Source of the DNA: Prorocentrum cordatum
Lineage: Eukaryota > Sar > Dinophyceae > Prorocentrales > Prorocentraceae
Assembly (NCBI GenBank): GCA_963575745.1
Contig: CAUYUJ010014351.1
Coordinates: 300,001 to 364,000 of the forward strand
Reading direction: 5' to 3'
DNA: 64,000 nt
In this document: in pieces, positions 55,200 through 64,000 of the stretch
Layout of the letters: the number at the start of each line of letters is the position of its first letter
Numbering within the stretch: position 1 is the first letter of the stretch
Notes under the pieces: model-generated
Seen by the model: the letters and a program-made list of their open reading frames with translations, nothing else
What the model was told of the DNA's origin: nothing
Database searches by the model: none
Translations under genes and position numbers: made by a program

Positions 55200-55310
55200 G
55201 TGACGTGGTCGTTGTTGTTGGTGTTGTTGGTGTTGTTGTGGTTGTTGGTGTTATTGTTGTTGAATTCTCATTTCTGAAGAACAATTATTGATGATCCCCC
55301 CTCACCGGTG
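55200..55310. repeat. GTT run with conserved tail
   Basis: gttgttggtgttgttgtggt run followed by gaattctcatttctgaagaa and acaattattgatgatccc. Compare the similar tail after the GTT run at 1216-1310. Confidence 0.6.
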
Positions 55311-55424
55311 CATACTGTTTTCTCTCAATCAAAGTGTACCCCTCGATGCTCGCACCCTGTTTTTTGACAGGGAAAGTTTTGGTGCTCAAACTGGGCCCCT
55401 GGCCCCCCAGATTACAACAACAAC

Positions 55425-55770
55425 GGCTCCCGCCTGAGAGTTCTTCCAAATTTACTCGGGACCCCCGCTCCTGAGACTTCCTCGCACAATTTTCTCAGGA
55501 TCGGTGCTCCCGCCTGTGACTTCCTCGCAATTTAGTCAGGACCCCCGCTCCCATCTGAGACTTCCTCACAATTTAGTCAGGAACGGCGCTCCCGCTTGAG
55601 ACTTCCTCGCAATTGAATCAAAACTTCCTCGCAACGTTATCAAGACCTCCGCTCCCGCCAGAGAACCCTTCACATGTTATTCAGGAATTGCGCTCTCGCC
55701 TGTGACTTCCATGAGATGTATTCAGACATCGCGCTTTCGACGCTCAGGAAACACGTTGCGCCAAGGACGC
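55425..55770. repeat. ~45-50-bp tandem repeat (gctcccgcctgagacttcct)
   Basis: About seven imperfect units of cgctcccgcctgagacttcc then tcgcaatttagtcaggac. A single related unit is at 2625-2665. Confidence 0.75.
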
Positions 55771-55939
55771 TGTTACAATGTACTTAATAACCGCGCTCTC
55801 GCCATACTCAGGCATCCCGCTTGAATGTCCCACCCGCCCGACCCACCCGTCAGGGGATCGCCCGCCCGTCGTGGGCTTCCGCCCGAGACTTCCTTCAGGA
55901 ACGGCGCTTTCGCTTAGGACTTCCTCGAACGTTCACGCT

Positions 55940-56290
55940 CTTACCTTCCTGCTCCTCCTCCCTCTCCCTCCTCCCTCCTCTCCTCCCTCCTCTTTCCTTC
56001 CTCTCTTTCCTCATCCTTATGCCTCTCTGCCCTATTCCATCTCCCTCCTCTCCCTCCTCCTTTCTCCCTCCCCTCTCCTGCCTTTTCCCTCCCTCTTTCT
56101 CTTTCTGCCCTCTCTCTCTTTCTCTACCTCTCTTATCTGTCTTTTTTTTTTTTCTCTCTCTCTCTCTCTGCCTCAAATCAACCGCCCCCCTCTTCGCTCC
56201 TTCTCTCCTGGCGTTGTCCCTCTTCCTTCGTCCCTCCCCCTCCCTTCCTCCCACTCGCCCTCGTTCTCCCCCTCCTCTTTCTGCAGGGCC
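55940..56290. repeat. CT-rich simple sequence
   Basis: Pyrimidine-rich with CTCCCT, TCTCTC and a T run. The 56290-56480 segment is unique-looking and without a recognised gene; 56495-56600 is another GTT-rich run. Confidence 0.8.
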
Positions 56291-56989
56291 CACACGAATT
56301 CCAATGGCGGGCACATGTACGCCCACGAAGGATTGTCTGCCCGTTCAGGTTTGCCCGCCTGTCTAAGGCCGCCGCATCCCGCAAAGAGAAATAATCCCCC
56401 CAAAGGGGGTGTGACCGAAGACAAACATGGCGGGTATCGAGGGTGAACTCGGTTTGAATGACACGCGGGCAGGTAAGAGCGACCAGTCTTAGAATGATTG
56501 TTGTTGTAGTCGTTGTTGGTGTTGTTGTTGCTGTTGTTGTGTTCTGTTTGCCGCCGTTGGTGCGTTGTTGTTGTGGTGTTGCGTTGTTGTTTCCGTTGGC
56601 TAGCAGCAGCACCAGCAAGAGCAGCACCATAACCAGCAACGGCAGCTCCACCACTCGCAACACCACAGAAAGTGTAATTTACAGTACACGCTCCCAGTTG
56701 TTGTTCCCAGCCCCCTCCCCGCTCGGAAGGTTTCTGGGGGCCCGAGACTGTCGGCACTACCCGCCCGGTTGGCGCGGCGGCCAGGGCATGTACAGGGAGA
56801 GCGAGGTGGAGTCTGTGGCCCTGTGGAGTCTCCTCCGCCTCCTCTTCCCCCTCTCCTTTTCCTTCTCCTCCCTGCCTGCTCCCACTCTTCGCCGATGGCG
56901 ACGGCGACGACGAACCCCTCCCTGAGGGAGCCCCAAACAGCACGACGACGACGAGGACGACGACAGTTTCCTCCCTGAAGAGGCCCCTA

Positions 56990-57095
56990 GCAGCACGTCG
57001 TCGTCCTCATCTCCCCCCTCCCCCTCATCTCCCTCCTCCTCCTCCTTTTCCTCCTCCTCCTCCTCCTCATCATCACCATCATCATCATCCCCCTC
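56990..57095. repeat. CTC/ATC simple sequence
   Basis: ctcctcctcctcatcatcac type repeat. 56660-56990 and 57095-57320 have GC-rich mixed sequence with no gene recognised. Confidence 0.75.
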
Positions 57096-57324
57096 CTGAG
57101 GACAGGGAGGGACTGGGGTCCAGCGCGAGAGACGGCCGAGAAGCCTTGCACAGCCCAGCCGCTCCCAGCCCGAGATTGCGCTGCCCCGGTGAAGGAGGAT
57201 ACGACGACGAGGAGGAACGGTGGAGAGCGGGGAGCAGATGAGGGGGAGGACGGATGAATTCAACAAATGGAGCATCGCAGCCAAGGCAACTGGTATGATC
57301 ACAGGATGGCGAGCTGTATCTATA

Positions 57325-58080
57325 TTTGTATATATATACATCTGAATATAGATACGAATGCTTGCATGCGCGCATGTATGTATACATGTATGAATGTGTG
57401 TATGCATGCATACATGCGTGTATGTATGCCTGGATGTAGGTATGTATACATGTATGCATGCATGCATGTATGTATGTATGTATGTGTGTACATACATACA
57501 TACATGGATGCGCTGATACATGTATGCATATACGCATGTATGCATGCATACATGCTTGTGTGGGTGTATCGATGTGTATGTATGTGTGTATGCATGTATG
57601 TACGTAGATATGTGTGTTTATGTACGTGTGTATGTATGTATGCATGCATGTATGTGTGTATACGTATGTATGTGTGTATACGTAAGTATGTATGCATGTA
57701 CGGACGTATATATGTATGCATATATGTATGTATGTATGTGTGCATGTAGGTATGTATGTATGTATGTATGTATGTATGTATGTATGTATGTACGTATGTA
57801 TGTATGTATGTTTGTATGCATGTATGCATGCATGCATGCATGCATGCATGTATGCATGTATGTGTGCGTCCATGTGTGTATGCATGTATACATTTATGCA
57901 TGCATCTGCGTGCATGCATGTATGCATGTATGCATGCAGGCATACACGTACGTACGCATGTATGTAAGTGTGTACGTATGTATGTGCGTATGCATGTATG
58001 TATGCCTGCATGCATGTAGGTATGTACGTACGTACGCATGTAGGTAGGTATGTATGCATGCATGCATGCATGCATGCATG

Positions 58081-58114
<34 letters not shown>

Positions 58115-58285
58115 TGTATGTATGTATACATGTATGTATCTATATATGTATCTATGTATCTATGCATGTATGTATTATGTGTGTATGTATGTACGTATGT
58201 ATGGATGGATGGACGGACGGATGGATGGATGGGTGGATGGATGCATACATGCATGCATGTATGTATGTGTGTAGTACGTATGTAT
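57325..58285. repeat. ~960-bp ATGT/ATGC-type tetranucleotide array
   Basis: tatgtatg, catgcatg, gtatgtac and ggatggat words in continuous array. It is open in all frames on both strands, giving long His/Tyr/Thr- or Cys/Met/Tyr-rich artefact peptides. CATGCATG and GTACGTAC sub-runs are self-complementary. Confidence 0.95.
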
Positions 58286-58541
58286 GGGTGTTTATGTATG
58301 CTCTGGCCTGTTTCCTCTGACGTCTGACCCGGACAATTCCGTTCGGAGTAAGGGCGCGCCAGCAACAATTCGCCGCGGATGCCGCCAAGGGGACGCGGAA
58401 GCCGAAGCTGCGCCCCTGAACCCCGAAGGCGTGGGAGGCACCGCGACCTCGACCTCCAGCGGGCTCAAAGAAGAGGGCGAAGTCGCGGGCTCCCTCGCTG
58501 AGTGGCAGGGGGCTCGACAATGTTGAGCACAAAGCAGAGGC

Positions 58542-58620
58542 GAGCGGGAGGAGGAGGAGGAGGAGGAGGAGGAGGAGGAGGAGGAGGAGGAGGAGGAGGA
58601 GGAGGAGGAGGAGGAGGAAG
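58542..58620. repeat. GGA microsatellite
   Basis: Pure GGA run of about 75 bases. Confidence 0.95.
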
Positions 58621-58723
58621 GGTGGGAGGGGAACGGTGACGGGGGCGTGGAGGAGGCCACAGCCCGAGCCGAGATCAGACCATCCCTCCTCGTGGGCTCT
58701 CTCTGGCCCACCCCCGGCGCTCG

Positions 58724-58792
58724 CGCTGCGAGGCCGAGAAGCGCGAGCAGGACCGCCTGAACGACATCCGCAAGAAGGAGAAGGAGGACTGA
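58724..58792 (+). other. Exon-like segment EAEKREQDRLNDIRKKEKED
   Basis: The plus-strand frame reads SRCEAEKREQDRLNDIRK then KEKED and TGA, a highly charged helix typical of a coiled-coil C-terminus. There is also a GA just before the stop that could be a non-canonical donor. It is short, in mixed sequence, with no proven acceptor. It might belong to the same long gene as exons A-D, but the distance (37 kb) makes that a guess. Confidence 0.2.
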
Positions 58793-58887
58793 ACGGGGAG
58801 GGTGAGAGCCAGCCAGCATGGGACTGCTGCCCGCACCCGTGCGCGTGGGCGCGGAGGTCGCCAGGAATCAGAGGAGCAAGAGGACGT

Positions 58888-58929
58888 CATGATGATGATG
58901 ATGACGATGATGATGACGATGATGATGAC

Positions 58930-58963
<34 letters not shown>

Positions 58964-59181
58964 CTGATGATGATGTTGCTGCTGATGATGACGATGATGG
59001 TGATGATGATGCTGGTGATGCGGAAGATGAAGATGATGATGATGATGCTGATGATGATGATGATGAGGAGGAGGAGATGATGATGGTGATGATGGCGGTG
59101 GTGATGGTGGTGGTGATTGTGGTGGTAGTGGTGGAGGTGGTGATGATGATGATGATGATGATGATGATGAGGATGATGATG

Positions 59182-59224
<43 letters not shown>

Positions 59225-59225
59225 C
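58888..59225. repeat. GAT microsatellite, about 335 bp
   Basis: GAT/GAC/GGT triplets encoding poly-Asp, poly-Met or poly-His/Ile depending on frame. The interrupted middle (59095-59140) is GGT-rich. Confidence 0.95.
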
Positions 59226-59282
59226 AGGTCTGGGAGTAGCAGTATGGGTACCTTTGTGTCCACTCAAGAGGAATTGTGTTTA

Positions 59283-59470
59283 CGGTCCGTTCTTTTTGGT
59301 GGCGTGTCGCTCTGCCGGTTCTGGCCCACCACACCTCGGTGCGACACGCTATCCACTTCGCGACCCCCAGCCCGCGGAGCGGAGGGACACGCTACCCGCT
59401 GGCAGGGCATCGCGTATCGCCAGGGCCGCCGCGGCGATACGCTAAGCAAAACTTCCCACCCGTGCGCCTT
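59283..59470. mobile_element. MITE-like hairpin element, copy 3
   Basis: ggcgtgtcgctctgccggtt faces gtgcgacacgct; then cgcggagcggagggacacgc and gccgccgcggcgatacgcta follow in the same order as copies at 15984 and 17985. The ends (cggtccgttcttt / aaaacttcccacc) are only loosely inverted. Confidence 0.6.
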
Positions 59471-59681
59471 TTTTTTGTGTTGCTCTTGCCGAGCCCGGCC
59501 TCCAGGCGTCGCAGAACGTGAAGCAGCTGGAGGCGGAGCCCCGCCGGCGGCCGCGGCTTTGCACCGGCAGGGCGCGCGCAATGTCGTCGAGGGGGCGAAG
59601 CGCTGGTGCGCTCGGCGCGAGAGGTTCCCCTCCCCCATCGGGATCCCGCTCCTGCTGCTCTCCCTGACCTCTCGATCCTCC

Positions 59682-59702
59682 TCCTCCTCCTCCTCCTCCT
59701 CC
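59682..59702. repeat. CTC run abutting the leader relic
   Basis: Short CTC microsatellite ending exactly where the spliced-leader relic begins, so the LINE appears to have landed in or beside it. Confidence 0.8.
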
Positions 59703-59740
59703 TCCGTAGCCACTTTGGCTCAAGGCCGTCTTGGCACGAG
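59703..59740 (+). other. Spliced-leader relic, plus a possible older partial relic
   Basis: 59703-59724 reads TCCGTAGCCAC then TTTGGCTCAAG, 21 of 22 matching the DinoSL exon (C for T at position 11). It is followed by g and then CCGTCTTGGCACGAG, which matches the last 15 bases of the leader (from CCATTTTGG on) at 11 of 15, as expected if an earlier relic's internal AG served as acceptor in a later round. Confidence 0.8.
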
Positions 59741-59864
59741 GGGCGCCGACGCACCGAAGTCTCTCCTCCGCCAGCCCAGAGGCAGAGAGACGGCAATTTT
59801 GATGTAGGCTTCCCGATGCACATCCATTTTTCGTCGACGACCCCTCACCTGTCCTCCCGCCGCG

Positions 59865-61296
59865 ATGGGGCGCAAGCGAGGCGAACGTGCTGCTGATCGC
59901 TGATCGTGACAGTGAGGAAGAAGCTCGTCCCAGGCGAGATCGACCACGGTCGAGTGGACTCCTTCGTGACGGGAGTCATGCTTCAAATGACTCGCGCAGT
60001 CGCTCTGACCGTTCAGCCACGAGCAAATGCAGCGGTGCGTCCACCACTTGCTTCGACTACGCCAAGACCGACTGCGGCAGGCTGGCTGCGGGGATCGCTC
60101 CAGCGCTCCAGTCCGCGATGCATGAAATGGCGTGTTCCATGCGCAGCAGCTTCAGCTCTGAGTTTCAGCAGCATGTGAACGCCTCGCAGTCCCTCATCCT
60201 GAAGGACCTCAAGCTGGTCAGGAGCGAGGGCGACGCCAGGATGGCCGCGATTGAGGCTCCTCTTGAGCAGCCCACAAACAGGGTCAACGGACAACCGCCT
60301 CCACAGTCTGGGGATGCTGCTGCTGCGGGTGGGGACACCACCGACCCTTGGGCTACATTCGGCGCCACACGGAACTCTGACAAGCTCGTCATCGACCTCA
60401 CGATGGACGTGCGAGAATTCGCTAACCAAGCGAAAGCCATGAAAGCAGGTAACGACTTCAGTGCTCGAGGTTCCAGCAGCTCGGGCAGCGGAGCTGGTGG
60501 CTCTCAGGCTCCTGTTAGTGATTGTCGGAGATGGATCGAGACTTCCCCCAGAACTATCACAGGCTCGCAGAAGCAGGCACACTGGGAGACCGCCATCAAG
60601 CCATTGCTGCCATCGCACATTCTCGAGAACGCGTCGCCCCAGCTGAAGGGGGTCTCCAAGAGTTACGGCATCGTCATCCCTGATAGTGCTGCTGCGCGGG
60701 CATTCTCGGAGTTCCTCGCCGGCAATGTGTTGCATTGGAGGGACCAGCGCACCGCAGCCACGGCAGCGCTTCGAGCGCGGCAGGATCTGCCCCTGGACGC
60801 GAGGTCGAAGCAGCGTGCCGCGAGCAAGGTCTGGGAGGAGACCTCGGCCCTTTTCCGCAAGTGCAAGCGCGAGCTGGAGGGCTACCGCCTGGGGGCCAAT
60901 GGCTTCCAGCGCCTGATCCACCGGACATCCGCGAGCGACTCTTTCGAGCTCTACTGGGTCAAGAGCAGCGAGGCCAGCGGCTTCTTTTTCGATCCCGTCT
61001 TTGACTCTTTCTCTTGGCGGAAGATCCCCGAGTCTGAGGTCGCGGACCTGATTGTGAGGGTGGCCACCTGTGCATGGGATGTGCCTGCGCGAGAACATCT
61101 ACCAGTGCGCGCTGATAGTGTTCCACAGCTGGTGGTGGGTGCAGCCCCGGGTCCACGACCTTCCCCTTCTTCGAGGGCCAGGTCGACGCTGCGCACTGGC
61201 GTTAGTGCACTGGGGCCTGCTAGTGCAAGCTCAGCCGATTCCGTTTCTCCTCCACCTCGTCCTCCGCCTCCTCCTGCTCGTGGTCGGGGGTTCTGA
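59865..61296 (+). pseudogene. LINE 2 ORF1
   Basis: ATG at 59865 gives MGRKRGERAADR and then TGA. After a one-base phase change the frame is open from 59887 to 61296. Its central part has CFDYAKTDCGRLAAG, then a helical stretch (SFSSEFQQHVNASQSLILKD, LKLVRSEGDARMAAIE), then a conserved-looking region with ALRARQDLPLDARSKQR and FRKCKRELEGYRLGANG. The last part is Pro/Ser/Arg-rich and probably out of frame. The overall layout resembles a LINE ORF1 nucleic-acid-binding protein, but I cannot name a fold. Confidence 0.6.
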
Positions 61297-61554
61297 GCTC
61301 GCCGCCGGAGGCGTAGGGCCCCCGTGCCCGCGCGGGCGTTCGTGCGCGCGCCCGCCCCTGGCAGCAGTTCGTCCGAGGCTGCCGCGCCTGGGGCCGCGCG
61401 CGCGCGGCGCGCGGGCGACCGGGGGCCGCGTGGCTCGACTCGTGCCCAGGTAAGCGGCCATCCGCTTCCTCTTGCTCCGAATCGCCAGTCCCCTTACAGT
61501 CTGGGCCCCAGGAGTTGTTCGATCCCCCTCCCCAGTGGTCTGAGCCCTTCCTCC

Positions 61555-62330
61555 CACCCATCTCCTCGCTGGAGGTGGTCGCGTGGAGTTGCCGCGCGCG
61601 TTTTGGTTCGGTCTGGGGACGTGCCCGGTCGCGGCGTGCCACCTGGAGGCGCCCGCGCAAGCTGTCAGGTACTCATGGTGTGATCCTCCTGCAAGAAACG
61701 CATGGCGAAGCTGCGGGCCTCTGTGAACTGCGGAAAAAAAGCGTTTCCTAAGTGGAAGGTTCATGGGTCCTTCGCGGATCCTGTCGGGGCCGGGGGCATC
61801 GTTTTCATGATCACTGAGCGGCTCGCCATCCTTTTCTCCAGGTTTAGGCATGCGCCGATTTCTGCTGGCCGCGTCGGGATCCCGTGCATGTTGTAGTCTG
61901 GATCTGGTGAATACCCACATTAACCCCGTCCTCTCTCACGTCCAGGTCCAGGGCTTGCGGCGCAGTATTCGCGCAAGGGCGCAACCTGCGACCGCCGCCG
62001 CGATCGTGGGCGGAGATTGCAACTTCTATGCGCGAGGGGAGTGTAGGTTGCGCGCGCCAGCAACTTGAACGAGGTTGGGTCGGACTTTCTCGCTACACAC
62101 TTCGACTCGGCCTTCCCCCAGTTCATAGAGATTCATGGAACATCGCATGCTCGCAAAGCCGTTCATGCTGCTGGTGCAACGTCGACTGGTAGACTGGATC
62201 GAATTGACACATCGCCCCCCGCCTCCGATCTCCTGGGCCTCAACTTTCTCACCGGTGTATGTTGGGGGCTGTTCGACCGCCGCACCCCGAGCAACTATGG
62301 TGCATCTTTCTTGTCCCTGACTGGAGGTGC
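61555..62330 (+). pseudogene. LINE 2 endonuclease (EEP) segment
   Basis: Endonuclease signatures occur in shifting phases: LEVVAWSCRAR (start strand, near 61570), GVILLQETHGEAAG (near 61678-61720, the QET motif), LVNTHINPVL and IVGGDCNFY (near 61905-62030, the GGDxN motif), and DWIELTHR/DRIDTSP (near 62190-62215). At least four indels separate them. Confidence 0.65.
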
Positions 62331-62749
62331 GAGGTCTCCGAGACAGGCCGTGCCCCAGTTGGTGACTAGGCACCCGCGCTTCTCGGCTGAGCTGATTGGC
62401 TTGCTTGAGGAGGTAAATCTGGCCACGTGCCCTATTGCTTGACGAGGTTAACGAGCTGATGCACGAAAGCGCGCGGAGGATGAAGTAGACTACGGAAATC
62501 CTCGGGCCACAACACCCCTAGTCAAACAATCTCCTGGATGGTTGCCATGCTGCGTGCTCGCCGGGATGGGGGGGGAGTCGCCGAAAAGGCTTGTCGGTCG
62601 TGGCGCAAGCTTTCAGACTTTTACGTCAGACTTTTACGACGTGCAGGTGCCTCAGTGGGTGGGCCTGGAGGGCTTCCACTCCATGCTCGCTGCGCTCACG
62701 CGCGATATCTACTGCCAACAGGACAAATTAGGTTCTGCAGGATGAGGAG

Positions 62750-64000
62750 ATGACTGGTGCGAAGAAGACCCATGACATATCCCGCATTACAGAGCTTGTT
62801 GCAGCATGTGCGCCCGCGCACCGTGGGCTCTACCTCAAAACTGCTCTGACCGAGTTGGGGCAGCAGCTTAGCGACCTCAATGCGCGCGCCATGGAGTTGG
62901 CCAGCTTCTGGAGCAATGCATCTAAGCATGCGCCCGCCGCGGAGGAGGATTTCCAGCACCTGGGCACCTTCGTCCAAACCATCCGGCCCTCGGTCCAGCG
63001 GGTCTTCCGCCATGACCAGTTCTACCAGCTTGGTTCGAAGAAGAAAGATGGTTGTCCAGGGGTTGGCGGGCTTCCTTACTCGGCTTGGGAGGCGCGCGTT
63101 GGAATGGCAGCGGTCCCGCTATGCCAGCTGCTCCGCTCGGCCGCTCGGGGCTGCGCGCTGGCAAGTTCGGGGGCGACTTTAATTTCGCTCGCGGCCTTTC
63201 TCCCGAACGGAGAAGTTTCAGTGTCCGAGCCTGGCGGAGCTAGGACGGCGACCTGCACTCGGCCTCTCACTCTCTCGAATGCCGACAACCAGCTGGTGGT
63301 GGGGGGGCTGTCCTGTCCGCTTCGGGAAGTTGCTCCGCTTTTGGCTCATCATGCTCAGGCTGGCTTTCCCCTGGTCGTCAAATCCTGGACCGCATCGTCT
63401 CCATTGGCTTGGAGCTTCGGGTTTGGTCGGCTGTCGAAGGGCACTCCTCCCCTGGAGGCGCCCCCTTCGACGGCAAGGCTGCGTTCCTTTCGGTATCGCA
63501 TGCGCTCATGTTTTACATTCTGTGCAAGATGCAGCTGCATGGCTTTTTCTATCCCTGCCCTCGAGCTCCTGCGTGGCAATGTTAAGGTGTGCATCCGCTC
63601 CCGTGGCAGGAGGACACTTATATGTTGCTCGAGAGGTGTCTGAAGCAGGGGTGCCCGTTGAGTGGGCTGCTGTACGTCATAATCGTGGACCCGCTGCAAG
63701 TGTGCATGATGTGGAGTATCCCCAGGTCCCTCTGCCCAATGTCGAGGAGTCAGAGGCGGTCACTGTACGCTTTTGCTGATGATTGGAGTCACACGTCCCA
63801 TGATATTTTTCATTCGTTACCTGTGGTTATGAAAGTTGCGACCTGGTTTGAACAACTGACTGGTCTGGTTGTACACCCGAGCGCGACAGTGATCATGATT
63901 CCTCCTGTAGATTGTTCGCCCACCACGGTCTGGATGCCCAGGCTTTTCAGTTGGCCCATCGTGGGAAGCATTTGGGCTTCATCGTCGGGGGCGGGGGGGA
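62750..64000 (+). pseudogene. LINE 2 reverse transcriptase segment, truncated by window end
   Basis: 62750-63090 encodes an RT-upstream region (LKTALTELGQQLSDLNARAM). The RT core runs RPLTLSNADNQLVV (near 63260), then in a second phase GRQILDRIVSIGLELRVW, PFDGKAAFLSVSHALMFYIL (motif A, its Asp at 63469-63471), an in-frame TAA (63583-63585), GCPLSGLLYVIIVDPL (motif B-like) and YAFADDWSH (motif C, DD at 63778-63783). The frame stays open to the last base of the window. Confidence 0.75.

Larger units (their letters stand above)
59703..64000 (+). mobile_element. Second LINE, 5' part, inactivated, cut by the window edge
   Basis: Leader relic, 140-bp leader, ORF1 (from ATG 59865), endonuclease motifs (61560-62320) and reverse transcriptase motifs (63250-63800), then the window end. 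At least five phase changes and an in-frame TAA (63583-63585) mark it as a dead copy. ORF1 and RT differ clearly from the minus-strand LINE at 28-34 kb, so this is a different family. Confidence 0.8.

Noticed and set aside
57085-58368. 427-codon His/Tyr/Thr-rich frame
   Set aside because: Arises from the ATGT/ATGC tetranucleotide array, open in every frame.
58636-59445. Poly-Asp/poly-Met frame as an acidic protein
   Set aside because: GAT microsatellite; the frame has no unique conserved part.
28030-64000. CRISPR arrays, tRNA or rRNA genes
   Set aside because: No direct-repeat/spacer pattern with unique spacers and no cloverleaf or rRNA motif was seen; tandem arrays here lack spacers.

Overview
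The window looks like nuclear DNA of a dinoflagellate. Three things point there. First, there are copies of the dinoflagellate trans-spliced leader (DinoSL) embedded in the DNA: 21/22 matches at 33847-33868 (minus) and at 59703-59724 (plus), and a more degenerate form in front of two tandem gene copies. Second, one dispersed gene can be read only with the GC and GA intron donors known from dinoflagellates. Third, the sequence is GC-rich, gene-poor and crowded with satellites and LINE debris. The species cannot be fixed; a core dinoflagellate with very long introns fits.

Layout: 1-2.7 kb holds GAG microsatellite, a 53-bp tandem repeat and an AT-richer 248-bp tandem repeat. 2.75-8.4 kb is a run of satellites (32, ~21, 32, ~20, 19 and 32 bp periods) ending in a 100-N gap. 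8.5-9.7 kb has two copies of a composite repeat; a third, inverted, copy lies at 34.2-34.8 kb. 11.2-21.7 kb contains four short exons that join in phase into one coiled-coil protein segment, possibly an axonemal (DRC9/IQCG-like) protein. Its introns carry MITE-like hairpin elements, an ~85-bp satellite, simple repeats and dispersed repeats. 22.4-27 kb has open frames I do not recognise.

28.0-33.9 kb is a nearly full-length but inactivated LINE on the minus strand: Cys-rich/coiled-coil ORF1, endonuclease, reverse transcriptase, RNase H and zinc knuckles. It starts exactly with a spliced-leader relic and has copies of one 53-bp satellite on both sides. 34-41.6 kb is mostly simple and tandem repeats. 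41.6-54.4 kb is a tandem duplication. Each half contains an intronless gene for a secreted Cys-rich, Pro/Thr-repeat, VWD-like protein, embedded in arrays of a 101-bp satellite. The second gene copy is frameshifted in its Pro/Thr repeat, and a 175-bp SINE-like insertion with a 12-bp target duplication sits in its leader. 54.4-59.5 kb is dispersed repeats, CT-rich DNA, a kilobase of ATGT-type repeat and a GAT repeat. 59.7-64.0 kb is the 5' part of a second, plus-strand LINE, again opened by a spliced-leader relic and cut off by the window edge inside the reverse transcriptase.

The common thread is retroposition of trans-spliced mRNA: both LINEs and the duplicated gene carry leader sequence in the DNA. 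Most long open frames elsewhere are artefacts of stop-free tandem repeats.
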